A stretch of 64,000 bases of DNA from Mucilaginibacter_A sp964251965 (GTDB taxonomy: Bacteria > Bacteroidota > Bacteroidia > Sphingobacteriales > Sphingobacteriaceae), in the NCBI GenBank assembly GCA_964251965.1, contig CAXULQ010000011.1, forward strand, positions 1 to 64,000, given 5' to 3'. The position numbers and the translations under genes were made by a program. Of this stretch, positions 17,149 through 26,017 are shown piece by piece. The notes under the pieces were generated by a model. The model saw only the letters and a program-made list of their open reading frames with translations. It did not search any database and was not told where the DNA came from. Positions within the stretch are counted from its first letter, which is position 1. Each line of letters begins with the position of its first letter.

Positions 17149-18237
17149 ATGGAACCTTCCTGGCAAAACTGTAAAAACCTACTGGTTGTCCGCCTGGATA
17201 ATATGGGCGATTTGCTCATGTCAACTCCCGCTATCCGCGCCTTAAAAGAAACTTTTAACAGCCGGATTACCGTTTTAACTTCTTCCATGGCTGCCGGTAT
17301 TGCCCGTAGCATTCCCGAAATCGATGAAATTATTTCGTTTGATGTCCCTTGGGTAAAAACCCAAAATGCTTCTTTTAGCCATGATTTTTTAGGTTTGGTT
17401 GAAGTTTTAAAAGCAAAGCAATTTGATGCAGCCGTAATTTTTACAGTTTTTAGCCAAAACCCAATGCCTGCCATTATGCTTGGTTATTTGGCCGATATTC
17501 CTTTGCGTTTAGCTTATTGCCGCGAAAACCCGTATCAATTATTAACAGATTGGGTTCCGGATGAAGAACCTTATATGCTGATCAAACATCAGGTAGAACG
17601 GGATTTGGCCCTCGTTGCAACAATTGGCGCAACAACTTCTAACGATCTTTTATCTATCCAAATTCCTGATGCCTGGCAATCAGCTAAAAAAAAGCTTGAT
17701 AAAAACAGTATCGACTTACAAAAACCCTGGCTCATTTTACATCCCGGCGTAAGTGAATTGAAAAGGCAATATCCAACCAAAAGCTGGATCGAGGCAGGAA
17801 AAAGATTAGTTGCCGATTTTGGTTACCAACTTTTATTAACAGGTTCTGCATCAGAAAAACAACTGACGGATAAGATTGGGCAAGGCATCGGCACAAACGC
17901 TTTTTCTATTGCCGGTTTGCTTAGTTTGGATGAATTTATTTGCCTGATAAAAGAAGCATCGTTGTTGATTGCGGTTAATACTGGCCCGGTCCATATTGCC
18001 GCAGCTTTGCAAACGCCGGTTTTGGTTTTGTATGCGCAAACAAATCCGCAGCATACGCCTTGGAAAACGCCCAATAAAGTTTTGTATTTTGAAGTTCCCG
18101 AAGCATTAAGAAGTAAAAATGAAGTGCTGAAATTTGTACAACAGCATCAGGAAAAAGCACCGGAAACGATTGCCGTAGAAACTATTTTGGAAGCAGTTGC
18201 TTTTTTGCTGTCCACAACTTCCAATCAAAAACCGTAA
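17149..18237 (+). CDS. Glycosyltransferase family 9 (heptosyltransferase-like)
   Basis: A 362-residue GT-B enzyme of family GT9. VVRLDNMGDLLMSTPAIRAL at the N-terminus and HPGVSELKRQYPTKSW, LLTGSASEK and VNTGPVHIAAAL in the C-terminal half are the ADP-heptose-binding hallmarks. It probably adds heptose to LPS core or another glycan. Last gene of the cluster, 5 bases after gmhB. Dispersed-motif copies lie in frame at 17366-17378 (ASF) and 17946-17959 (IKEAS), and a sister copy at 17698-17711. Confidence 0.85.
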   Translation: MEPSWQNCKNLLVVRLDNMGDLLMSTPAIRALKETFNSRITVLTSSMAAGIARSIPEIDEIISFDVPWVKTQNASFSHDFLGLVEVLKAKQFDAAVIFTVFSQNPMPAIMLGYLADIPLRLAYCRENPYQLLTDWVPDEEPYMLIKHQVERDLALVATIGATTSNDLLSIQIPDAWQSAKKKLDKNSIDLQKPWLILHPGVSELKRQYPTKSWIEAGKRLVADFGYQLLLTGSASEKQLTDKIGQGIGTNAFSIAGLLSLDEFICLIKEASLLIAVNTGPVHIAAALQTPVLVLYAQTNPQHTPWKTPNKVLYFEVPEALRSKNEVLKFVQQHQEKAPETIAVETILEAVAFLLSTTSNQKP

Positions 18238-18254
18238 AAGATGCGCCTTTTACC

Positions 18255-18278
18255 ATACTTCTTTTATCGGTATAAATT
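18255..18278 (+). repeat. Full-length copy of the dispersed motif
   Basis: ATACTTCTTTTATCGGTATAAATT is one of the best copies including the AT-rich tail. A partial copy (ATGCGCCTTTTACC) lies immediately before it at 18241-18254. Confidence 0.9.
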
Positions 18279-18345
18279 ATAGTTTGTACACTTGCGCCAA
18301 CTTTGTTAAACAGCATGAAAATCCAATCTACAATTTAACAAACAA

Positions 18346-18371
18346 AAAAGCCTTGCGAAGGCAAGGCTTTT
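18346..18371. terminator. Bidirectional terminator between convergent genes
   Basis: An 11-bp perfect stem AAAAGCCTTGC / GCAAGGCTTTT with a GAAG loop, flanked by A and T runs on both sides, lies between the GT9 gene and the TonB receptor gene. Confidence 0.85.
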
Positions 18372-18387
18372 AAAAAGATACTTTTTT

Positions 18388-20892
18388 TTATATCTGTTTG
18401 TTTTTGGGCGAAAGATCAAAAGGCAGGATAACTTTAAAGCTAATGTTTCGGCCCATATTAAAAATACCACGTTGCACGCCCGGGGCAGTAACTGCGTTGT
18501 CAAAATACTTTAACCGGCTCATGTTAGATTGGTAATTTACGTTTGCCAAGTTGGTCCCTTCAATAAATAACTTTACGACAGATTTTCCGGCTGCGTTTAT
18601 CACATCACCACCAAAACCAGCACTTAACAAATTATAACCAGCAGTATAAGTTTCTGTACCGTAAGCAGAAAAGAAGCGGTTTTGCGCATTGTAATGATCA
18701 AACCCGATAAAACCATAGAGGTTTCTAAACTTAGTGAAGCCTTTACTAAATGTTCCGCGTAATTCTGAATGGGTGTGCAATGGAGGTATAAATGGCAGAT
18801 ATTTTAAACTATCTGGTACTTTTTGGCCACTGCCTAAATTTTGACCGTAAGTCAGGGCTGCTGAATTTTGAAAGTGTAACCAGGGAAGCGGATGCAGGTC
18901 AATGTTAAACTCTCCACCGTATATACTTGCCTTGTTTTGTACAAAAGTAAATGTATTGTATCCTTGGGTTAAAACAGGAGACCCATCCGCATTTAACTCC
19001 TGTTGCTGATAAATGTAATTTTGTATGTTATTATTAAATACTTCTGTGCTTATTGAAACATAAGGTAAAGTAAGGAACGCACCAATATCTTCCTGAACAC
19101 TAAATTCTGTTTTAAAATTTTGATTGCCTACGTGATAGATCTGAGAACCGGGGTCTGCACCATTGGCAGAAAGTTCTGCGATACTTGGTGCCCTAAAACC
19201 GCGTGAGATATTTGCTTTTAATAAAAATGAATTAGAGAAATTATATGTTGCGCCAAGACTGCCGGAAAACCCAGAAAAGGTTTTATTTAATGCAGCAAAC
19301 TGAGAAACTACATTCGGGGCAGTACTTGCATTAGTGCCGTCGTATAAATGCGGGTAAGTTCCGGCTGTATCAATGTATGCAGCTTGGCCGGTAAACGAGC
19401 GGGTGTCATACCTTGCACCTGCGGAAACATCTAATTTGCCATAGCTTTTTTTAACAACGAAAAAAGAACCAATATCAAACTGGTGATAAGCAGGTATTGG
19501 AAAATCGGTAGCATCACCAATTGTATTGTTTTGATACTGACCATTGATTCCTACAGTGGTTTCATAATCATTTCCAAAATTGAAATTATACTTAAAGTCA
19601 TAAGTATAAGTGCTTAAATGCAAATTCAGGCCTGCAACATCACCGTCTTCGGGGTGGGTATATTCTCTTCGATGGCTAAATTGATAGCCCAGGTTAACAA
19701 TTAGGTTTCCATTGCCAATAATAAAATTACTGTTATTATAGATACGGTAAAGCTGCACATGTTGATGCAATGTTGGGATCCCGTAAGAATTTAGTTCCGA
19801 ATTAGATACTATAGGGCGAAATAAATCGCCTTCTGTAATCTGTTTGGTAAATTGGCGGGTAACCGAATCCCGGCTACCATCAGGGATATCCTGTAGGTCA
19901 TCAAATAAGGAAGCGTGAAAGTAAGAATATCCCCATGATTTATTTAAGCCAACCATTACACGTGCATCTCTTTCTTGGTAACCAGTAGCATAAACTCGGC
20001 CATCACGCTGGTTCTGGTAATCTTTTGCTTCTTTTGCAGATATAACTGTTCCCCATACCAAGCCATTTTGGTTACCGTATAACCGAAAGGACCCATTCAG
20101 TAACCCTTGATTTGTTCCATAAGTTCCCTGTAAGGACCCTAAGATTTTTCCTTCTTGAACAGGTGCAGGAGAAAGTAGGTTGACGATTCCGCCAATAGCG
20201 TCAGAACCATAAGTTAAACTTGCCGGCCCTTTAATAACTTCTATCCGGTCGATGGAATTTTGGTCAACTTCTATTCCATGCTCATCGCCCCATTGCTGTC
20301 CTTCCTGGCGGATACCATCCTGTAAGGTAATAACCCGGTTATAGCCCAAACCATGGATAAAGGGTTTTGATACATTTGGGCCGGTTGTAACTGCACTAAT
20401 TCCTGGTATGTTAGCAATTTTATCAATTACGTTGCCAGAACCAGCACGTTCATCTAAAAACTCTTTACCAACAGCAACCATTGGTACAGGGTTTCTTTTT
20501 ATTTCTGTGGCCTTGCTTACGCCAGTTACAACTACTTCGCCTGATTCTATAGCTGAAGATTCTAACTGAATATTTAGTATACTGATTTTAGAAAAATCTA
20601 CCCTTTGTGTAAAGCTTGCATAACCAAGATAACTTACTTGTACTAAATAAACACCTTTGGGTACACGGTTTATAGTATATTCTCCTTTGCTGTTAGTAGA
20701 TGACCCGGTCTTTAAATCAGGGATATTTATAGACGCACCAAAAATTGGTTTACCATCTGTTTTATCTGTTACGACACCCCTAAGTGTTCCTATGGCATTA
20801 TCATCACTACGAAATTTTTTTATGGCTGCGCTTGAAATTGTTGCAATACTTGTTAATAGCAATAACAAGAAAAATGAAATATTTATTCTCAT
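18388..20892 (-). CDS. TonB-dependent outer-membrane receptor
   Basis: An 834-residue outer-membrane receptor. It has a signal peptide (residues 1-22), a carboxypeptidase-regulatory-like beta-sandwich (about 33-115, TLRGVVTDKTDGKPIFGASI), a plug domain (about 130-240, with IDRIEVIKGPASLTYGSDA), and a long beta-barrel ending in an aromatic-rich strand. It lacks SusC-type length. The upstream gene, 67 bases away on the same strand, encodes a His-rich exported protein, hinting that the pair handles a metal ion or metal chelate; this is inference. Confidence 0.88.
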   Translation of the reverse strand: MRINISFFLLLLLTSIATISSAAIKKFRSDDNAIGTLRGVVTDKTDGKPIFGASINIPDLKTGSSTNSKGEYTINRVPKGVYLVQVSYLGYASFTQRVDFSKISILNIQLESSAIESGEVVVTGVSKATEIKRNPVPMVAVGKEFLDERAGSGNVIDKIANIPGISAVTTGPNVSKPFIHGLGYNRVITLQDGIRQEGQQWGDEHGIEVDQNSIDRIEVIKGPASLTYGSDAIGGIVNLLSPAPVQEGKILGSLQGTYGTNQGLLNGSFRLYGNQNGLVWGTVISAKEAKDYQNQRDGRVYATGYQERDARVMVGLNKSWGYSYFHASLFDDLQDIPDGSRDSVTRQFTKQITEGDLFRPIVSNSELNSYGIPTLHQHVQLYRIYNNSNFIIGNGNLIVNLGYQFSHRREYTHPEDGDVAGLNLHLSTYTYDFKYNFNFGNDYETTVGINGQYQNNTIGDATDFPIPAYHQFDIGSFFVVKKSYGKLDVSAGARYDTRSFTGQAAYIDTAGTYPHLYDGTNASTAPNVVSQFAALNKTFSGFSGSLGATYNFSNSFLLKANISRGFRAPSIAELSANGADPGSQIYHVGNQNFKTEFSVQEDIGAFLTLPYVSISTEVFNNNIQNYIYQQQELNADGSPVLTQGYNTFTFVQNKASIYGGEFNIDLHPLPWLHFQNSAALTYGQNLGSGQKVPDSLKYLPFIPPLHTHSELRGTFSKGFTKFRNLYGFIGFDHYNAQNRFFSAYGTETYTAGYNLLSAGFGGDVINAAGKSVVKLFIEGTNLANVNYQSNMSRLKYFDNAVTAPGVQRGIFNMGRNISFKVILPFDLSPKNKQI

Positions 20893-20959
20893 ATCCGAAA
20901 AATCTTTAAAAAGTTTAATTATTACCTCTCCGGTTTTTAAATACCGAAATATTTTAGAA

Positions 20960-21286
20960 TTAAACTAAAGCTGGTGGAGATAACCCATCAGCATGAACCA
21001 ATGAGTTGGCTTTGTAATGATGAGATGTAGGAATGCAAATCTTAATAACCGGACTTACAAAATGAAAATAATTTAAAGGTTGCACCAAACTGATTGGCGT
21101 ATGGTGCATCTGATCGCAAAGGTTACATTTTTCGTGAACGATCTGCTGTTGGGTGTGCTGATGCCGATGAAAACTTAACGCATTGTATTTAGAATGATGT
21201 TGATGCGCGTAAATAATAACCTGTCCGGCCACAAAAAACAGCAGCAACAGTGAGGATAAAATTTTAAGTGCTTTACGATTGTTCAA
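20960..21286 (-). CDS. Small exported His/Cys-rich protein
   Basis: A 108-residue protein with an N-terminal hydrophobic helix (residues 8-26) followed by a His-rich region (AHQHH, SFHRHQHTQQQ) and a CNLCDQMHH motif, a plausible metal-binding site. No ATG precedes the helix; the start appears to be the TTG at 21286, otherwise no start is available before residue 60. It sits directly upstream of a TonB receptor. I do not recognise a named family; it resembles small DUF2946-like metal proteins only in general character. Confidence 0.6.
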   Translation of the reverse strand: MNNRKALKILSSLLLLFFVAGQVIIYAHQHHSKYNALSFHRHQHTQQQIVHEKCNLCDQMHHTPISLVQPLNYFHFVSPVIKICIPTSHHYKANSLVHADGLSPPALV

Positions 21287-21404
21287 AATATCTTTAAACT
21301 TTTTTACAAATATCTTTTATTTGAACTGTTTTTGTTAAAGATTTTAGTTAAATCTGCCACCAATTCAATTGCTTTTGCTGTAACAATATAATGACAGGCG
21401 CTTG

Positions 21405-21430
21405 ATGCTGTTTTTATCGGCATAAATTTT
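21405..21430 (+). repeat. Best copy of the sister motif
   Basis: ATGCTGTTTTTATCGGCATAAATTTT has GT in place of TC in the core but the same YCGGYATAAA tail as the main motif, showing the two forms belong together. Confidence 0.8.
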
Positions 21431-21456
21431 AATGAAATACCGCTTGCTTCAAACCT

Positions 21457-21464
21457 TATCTTTG
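21457..21464 (+). promoter_or_regulatory. -7 promoter element giving a leaderless start
   Basis: TATCTTTG matches TAnnTTTG exactly and ends only five bases before the ATG at 21470, so transcription would begin at or next to the start codon. No clear -33 box. Confidence 0.45.
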
Positions 21465-21469
21465 CCATT

Positions 21470-21817
21470 ATGACCGCAGCAGAAATCAACACCAAATGGA
21501 CAGCATTGCAAAAACGGATTGCTACAGATTTTGATTCGGATGTGCCCGATATTAAAGTGATGCTGTTTCTAATCGGCGTGCAGGAACTGGGAAAAGGCCC
21601 GCAAAAGTTCAGCAAAAGGCAAAAAGAAGAACTGATGCACATTGCCACCTGTAAACTTTTTAGTCAGTTGGGTTTTTACGAATTGGAAGGATTGGACCAA
21701 GACGGCTGGCCGCATTGGAAACTGGTAAAAACCATTCCCAATTACACATTGCTGGAACAGGAAATGGTGATGAAATCTTTGGTTATTACTTATTTTGAAG
21801 AGGAGACTGAGGTTTGA
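21470..21817 (+). CDS. Conserved hypothetical protein
   Basis: A 115-residue soluble acidic protein with no signal peptide or membrane segment. It is mainly helical in character with a segment IKVMLFLIGVQELGKG and a Trp/His stretch DGWPHWKLVKTIP. I do not recognise a domain; proteins like this occur as conserved hypotheticals in Bacteroidota. It stands alone, with a promoter -7 box placed so close that the transcript may be leaderless. Confidence 0.7.
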   Translation: MTAAEINTKWTALQKRIATDFDSDVPDIKVMLFLIGVQELGKGPQKFSKRQKEELMHIATCKLFSQLGFYELEGLDQDGWPHWKLVKTIPNYTLLEQEMVMKSLVITYFEEETEV

Positions 21818-21819
21818 GG

Positions 21820-21893
21820 TATGAGCCGTGAGCCATAAACTTTCGGCCATCAGCTTTCGGCAATGAACTATGATCTATTAACCATGAACTAAA
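21820..21893. repeat. Degenerate spacer repeat
   Basis: Words such as GAGCCGTGAGCCATAAAC, TTTCGGCCATCAGCTTTCGG and AACTATGATCTATTAACCATG are reiterated; resembles the spacers at 4749 and 26315. Confidence 0.35.
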
Positions 21894-21894
21894 A

Positions 21895-21908
21895 ATACTT
21901 CTTTTACC
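21895..21908 (+). repeat. Copy of the dispersed motif abutting a start codon
   Basis: ATACTTCTTTTACC is followed immediately by the cyclophilin ATG. Confidence 0.9.
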
Positions 21909-22601
21909 ATGAAAAAATTTGCCTCTGCTTTTATTTTACTGCTGGTTTCGTTTAATGTTTTTGCCAAAGCACCTAAAAACCAATACGTCCGCATTAAAAC
22001 TTCTTATGGCGAATGCATTATCCGTTTATATAACGAAACGCCGAAACACCGCGATAACTTTATCAAACTAACTAAACAAGGTTTTTATAACGGTACGCTT
22101 TTCCATCGCGTTATCCAGGATTTTATGATTCAGGGCGGCGATCCTGCTTCTAAAAAAGCTAAACCCGGACAAGTTTTGGGCGAAGGCGACGTGGGTTATA
22201 CGGTTGATGCCGAGTTTCGCGACAGCTTGTTCCGTAAAAAAGGTGTGCTTGCTGCGGCGCGTGATGATAATCCGAAGAAAGCTTCCAGCGGTTGTCAGTT
22301 TTATTTGGTAGAAGGCAAACGCTTTACCGATGAGCAATTAGACAAGCTGATAGAAACGCGTATGAAAGGACGAAAAATTCCGCCAGCACAACGCGAGTGG
22401 TACAAATCTGTTGGCGGCGTTCCGCATCTCGACCAGAATTATACGGTTTATGGCGAAATTGTTTTTGGTTTAAATATGGTTGACCGGATTGCCGCCGTAC
22501 AAAAAGACGATAAAAACCGCCCGCTGCAAGATGTGTCGATGACGGTTAGTCTACTCAAGAAAAAAGAGTGCAAGCGGTTGGATAAGATTTTGGAAATTTA
22601 G
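21909..22601 (+). CDS. Exported cyclophilin-type peptidyl-prolyl isomerase
   Basis: A 230-residue peptidyl-prolyl cis-trans isomerase that catalyses proline isomerisation in periplasmic proteins. Signal peptide residues 1-20 (KFASAFILLLVSFNVFAKA). Core motifs LFHRVIQDFMIQGGDP and SGCQFYLVEG are cyclophilin hallmarks. An insert between about residues 140 and 175 (LDKLIETRMKGRKIPPAQREW) before the TVYGEIVFGLNMVDRIA segment makes it longer than the minimal domain and is seen in Bacteroidota forms. The next gene begins 19 bases downstream. Confidence 0.9.
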   Translation: MKKFASAFILLLVSFNVFAKAPKNQYVRIKTSYGECIIRLYNETPKHRDNFIKLTKQGFYNGTLFHRVIQDFMIQGGDPASKKAKPGQVLGEGDVGYTVDAEFRDSLFRKKGVLAAARDDNPKKASSGCQFYLVEGKRFTDEQLDKLIETRMKGRKIPPAQREWYKSVGGVPHLDQNYTVYGEIVFGLNMVDRIAAVQKDDKNRPLQDVSMTVSLLKKKECKRLDKILEI

Positions 22602-22620
22602 TTTTTGATAATCGACTTAT

Positions 22621-23313
22621 ATGAAAAATATCTTGGGGACTGTATTCTTATTATTAATACCAACTTTAATAACTGCTCAGAATAAAGCAGATTCTAATCA
22701 CAAGCTTCCTAATTCCTCAACTGTAATAAAAAAACGCTATAACTTTAAATCGAACCAAGATCAATGTCTGATAAATATAGAATATCCAGAAATAATTAGT
22801 GTAAGCAATGTTAGTCTTCAAAAACGGATAAATGCTGCAACCCAAAAGTTTTTCGGGTTGGATAACTACCAGAAGGCTAAAAATAGATTACAAGTTTGTC
22901 CAGGAGAATTTTATAACAAGTATCAGATATACCAGTCAGAATCTTTTATCAATATAGTAAACACAGTTTTTTCTTTTCCAACAAGTGCGTCCCACAGTAA
23001 TCGGTTCACAAATACTCTATTATTAAATCCTAATACTGGAAAAATCATCTCCAACAACGCTCTATTTATCCACAATAATATTGATTCTTTAAAGCATATA
23101 ATTGTAAATGAAATAAAGTCTATTTACAGAAAAAATAAGATCGAGTCTTTTGATCAAGACTACTATTATAAAGAATTAGATACCTTCCAATTTTTCGTTT
23201 CAAAAGATAATTTCACTTTTTATTTAGATGATTATAATGAAGACTTTATGGGCGAATTGGAAGTGCCAATATCGAAAGGCAGAATAGCTTTTTGCTTGAA
23301 AACTATAAATTGA
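22621..23313 (+). CDS. Exported hypothetical protein (DUF3298-like)
   Basis: A 230-residue protein with a signal peptide (MKNILGTVFLLLIPTLITAQ). The C-terminal part has an alternating pattern (SFINIVNTVFSF ... LLLNPNTGKIISNNALF) reminiscent of the DUF3298/RsiV-like periplasmic domain, which in other bacteria binds peptidoglycan or lysozyme; assignment is tentative. Codon use is clearly more AT-rich than its neighbours, suggesting a recent acquisition. It lies 19 bases after the cyclophilin gene. Confidence 0.65.
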   Translation: MKNILGTVFLLLIPTLITAQNKADSNHKLPNSSTVIKKRYNFKSNQDQCLINIEYPEIISVSNVSLQKRINAATQKFFGLDNYQKAKNRLQVCPGEFYNKYQIYQSESFINIVNTVFSFPTSASHSNRFTNTLLLNPNTGKIISNNALFIHNNIDSLKHIIVNEIKSIYRKNKIESFDQDYYYKELDTFQFFVSKDNFTFYLDDYNEDFMGELEVPISKGRIAFCLKTIN

Positions 23314-23359
23314 TTCGTTAACGTTTTTCCTCCCACCTCCAACTCCAAACCTTTCACCT

Positions 23360-24130
23360 ATGAAAATCATCACCTACAATGTAAACGGAATCCGCTCAGC
23401 TATCGGCAAAAACTGGCTTGCATGGCTGCAAGCCACCGATGCGGACGTAGTTTGTTTGCAGGAAATAAAAGCTACGCCGGATGTTTTGCAGAGTGAGCTG
23501 TTTTTGCTGGAGCAAATGGGTTACCACCACTTCTGGTTTCCAGCGGAGAAAAAAGGATATAGCGGCACTGCTGTTTTTACCAAGCAAAAACCGTTGCATG
23601 TAGAATATGGCTGCGGCATTCCTGATTTTGACCGGGAAGGCCGTTGCCTCCGTGTTGATTTTGAGGAACTTTCTGTGATGAGTGTTTACTTTCCTTCCGG
23701 TTCCAGCGGAGAAGAACGACAAGCGTTTAAGTTTCGTTTTCTGGATGAGTTTGGCGATTACCTGCACAAACTGCAATGGGCTTTCCCCAAATTGGTGGTG
23801 TGCGGCGATTATAATATTTGCCATAAACCTATTGATATTCACAACCCAAAATCCAACGCCAATTCTTCTGGTTTTTTGCCGGAGGAACGGGAGTGGATGG
23901 AAAAGTTGATAGAATCCGGCTTTGTAGATACTTTCCGTCACTTTAACAAAGAACCGCACCAATATACCTGGTGGAGTTTTCGGGCTGGGGCACGCGGGAA
24001 AAACTTAGGCTGGCGGATAGATTATAACCTGGCCACGCATGAGTTGAAACCTTATTTAAAACGTGCTGCTATTTTGCCCGAAGCGAAGCATTCCGACCAT
24101 TGTCCGGTTTTGCTGGAACTGGATTTTTAA
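23360..24130 (+). CDS. xth: Exodeoxyribonuclease III / AP endonuclease
   Basis: A 256-residue base-excision-repair nuclease of the exonuclease-endonuclease-phosphatase fold. ITYNVNGIRSA (metal-binding Asn), LQEIKA (catalytic Glu), VCGDYNICH, and the terminal HSDHCPVLLEL with catalytic Asp-His are all intact. It cleaves at abasic sites. Length is typical. It converges with hisS with only ten bases between stop codons and no hairpin. Confidence 0.92.
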   Translation: MKIITYNVNGIRSAIGKNWLAWLQATDADVVCLQEIKATPDVLQSELFLLEQMGYHHFWFPAEKKGYSGTAVFTKQKPLHVEYGCGIPDFDREGRCLRVDFEELSVMSVYFPSGSSGEERQAFKFRFLDEFGDYLHKLQWAFPKLVVCGDYNICHKPIDIHNPKSNANSSGFLPEEREWMEKLIESGFVDTFRHFNKEPHQYTWWSFRAGARGKNLGWRIDYNLATHELKPYLKRAAILPEAKHSDHCPVLLELDF

Positions 24131-24140
24131 ATTCTTATTG

Positions 24141-25580
24141 TTAAGCCTTTAATTCAGCCAGAATCTGTTCCACCGTAAGCTTTTGCTGGTCGCCGGTTTG
24201 CATATTTTTGAAAGATAACAAGCCGCTTTGCATTTCTTCGCTGCCAATCATGATGGTAAAAAGAATACTTTTATTGTTGGCGTAATCCAGTTTCTTTTTG
24301 ATTTTTGCACCCGGTGGATATAATTCCGCGCGGATTTCCTGCCGCCGCAATTGCTGCACCAATTGGAATCCGTAATTTTCAAATTCTTTGTCGAAGCAAC
24401 AAATCAAAACCTGCGTACCTTGTGTAGCATCTTCGGGGAAAAGTTTTAATTCTTCCAGCACATCATAAATGCGGTCGGCACCAAAAGAAATTCCTGCTCC
24501 GGTTAAATTTTTCAAACCAAACATTCCGGTTAAATCATCGTAACGGCCGCCGCCGCCGATGCTGCCCATTGGTACTTCATTGGTTTTTACTTCGAAGATT
24601 GCGCCCGTGTAATAATTTAAACCGCGGGCAAGCGTAATATCGAGTTCAATTTTTGCTGTTTTTATCGTGCAATTTTTTAGGTAGGTAAAAACAGCATCGA
24701 GTTCTTTAATCCCTTTTAAACCGATTTCAGAATCTTTTAATACTTCTTTTAAGGCAGATAATTTAGTGTCATTATTTCCTTCTAATGAAATTACGGGCGT
24801 TAGTTTCAACAAATCTTCTTCGGTAAAACCACGTTCCAGCAGTTCTTTATTTACGCCTGCCATACCGATTTTATCTAATTTATCGATAGCAACCGTCATA
24901 TCAATTATTAATTCCGGTTTGCCAATCATTTCGGCAATTCCGGATAAAATTTTTCGGTTATTGATTTTGATCGTAAAATCCTTCAACCCAAAATTGCTCA
25001 ACGCTTCATCATAAATCAGGATAAATTCGGCTTCGTTCAGCAAAGAATCAGAACCAACCACATCGGCATCGCACTGGTAAAACTCCCGGTAACGGCCTTT
25101 TTGCGGACGATCGGCACGCCAAACCGGCTGCACCTGGAAACGCTTAAATGGAAAAGTGATTTCGCTTTGATGAGAAACTACATAACGTGCGAAAGGAACG
25201 GTTAGATCGTAGCGGAGAGCTTTTTCGGAGAGGCTTTGTTGTATCTCATTACGTTCTTTATTTAATGAATCTACCACATGGGTATTCCATTTCCAAGTTT
25301 CTTCTTTCGGGTATTTTATAAATTTATATTTATCATTTTGTGCGAAAATATCAGCTTCCCATAACCTTTCACCACTATTCAAAATTTTAAAAATCAGCTT
25401 ATCACCTTCCTCGCCATATTTCCCGGTTAAAGTTTCCAGGTTTTCCATAGAAGGCGTTTGGATTTCCTGGTAGCCGTATTTGCGGAATACTGTTTTTATC
25501 GTATCAAAAATGTAATTGCGTTTGGCCATTTCGGCGGGAGAGAAATCGCGGGTGCCTTTCGGTACAGATGGTTTTGCCAT
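24141..25580 (-). CDS. hisS: Histidyl-tRNA synthetase
   Basis: A 479-residue class II synthetase charging tRNA-His. PKGTRDFSP at the start, motif 2 in PVWRADRPQKGRYREFYQCD, the histidine-A motif in LARGLNYYTG, motif 3 in GGGGRYDDLTGMFG, and a C-terminal anticodon-binding domain are present. It is a little longer than the E. coli enzyme (424), as in eukaryote-like forms found in Bacteroidota. Several motif copies lie inside: 24740-24751, a sister inverted pair at 24653-24667 and 24685-24697, and 25487-25501. Confidence 0.93.
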   Translation of the reverse strand: MAKPSVPKGTRDFSPAEMAKRNYIFDTIKTVFRKYGYQEIQTPSMENLETLTGKYGEEGDKLIFKILNSGERLWEADIFAQNDKYKFIKYPKEETWKWNTHVVDSLNKERNEIQQSLSEKALRYDLTVPFARYVVSHQSEITFPFKRFQVQPVWRADRPQKGRYREFYQCDADVVGSDSLLNEAEFILIYDEALSNFGLKDFTIKINNRKILSGIAEMIGKPELIIDMTVAIDKLDKIGMAGVNKELLERGFTEEDLLKLTPVISLEGNNDTKLSALKEVLKDSEIGLKGIKELDAVFTYLKNCTIKTAKIELDITLARGLNYYTGAIFEVKTNEVPMGSIGGGGRYDDLTGMFGLKNLTGAGISFGADRIYDVLEELKLFPEDATQGTQVLICCFDKEFENYGFQLVQQLRRQEIRAELYPPGAKIKKKLDYANNKSILFTIMIGSEEMQSGLLSFKNMQTGDQQKLTVEQILAELKA

Positions 25581-25618
25581 GCGGCAAAGGTAGGAAATTG
25601 AGGTTAAGGGTGAAAAGG

Positions 25619-26017
25619 TTACAGGAACGGATTGATAATTGTGATCTGGTTTTCTATCAGCATGTTGTGCTGCATATCTTCAGAATAAAGAATGGTACAA
25701 GCTGACCGTAAAGCATCAGCAACAATTAGTGCATCAAATAGTTGGAAATCGTAACGGTTTACAAGTTGAATAGCTTTTTGAATGGATTCATTGGTGGTTG
25801 GAATTAAATTGCAAGTATCTAATAAAGTGCTCCACAAGTTCAGTAAATCCTGTTTTTTATACTTGAATTTGTGTTTGCAAACGTTTGCAACTTCTGCTAA
25901 CACTTGTGTACAAATATTCGGACTGAGCAGGATTAATTTTCGTGAAATTAATCTTTTTGATTCATCATTATCCATCAAGTACAAAATGATATTTGAATCA
26001 ATAAAAAGCTTAATCAT
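25619..26017 (-). CDS. vapC: PIN-domain toxin (VapC-like)
   Basis: A 132-residue PIN-domain ribonuclease. The acidic residues of the active site appear in KLFIDSNIILYLMD near the start, and in FDALIVADALRSA and LYSEDMQ further on. The ATG at 26017 overlaps the antitoxin stop by 8 bases, the usual translational coupling in type II modules; the longer in-frame start would lie inside the antitoxin gene. The toxin should cleave specific RNAs when free of antitoxin. Targets are unknown. Confidence 0.82.
   Translation of the reverse strand: MIKLFIDSNIILYLMDNDESKRLISRKLILLSPNICTQVLAEVANVCKHKFKYKKQDLLNLWSTLLDTCNLIPTTNESIQKAIQLVNRYDFQLFDALIVADALRSACTILYSEDMQHNMLIENQITIINPFL

Noticed and set aside
20027..20045. 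Motif-like TTGCTTCTTTTGCAG in the TonB receptor gene
   Set aside because: The core is broken (A to G), and it reads as ordinary Lys-Glu-Ala coding sequence, so it was not counted.
23396..23962. 188-codon antisense frame opposite xth
   Set aside because: Shadow of a well-conserved gene, no protein features.
24131..24140. Terminator between xth and hisS
   Set aside because: Only ten bases separate the stops and no hairpin is present.
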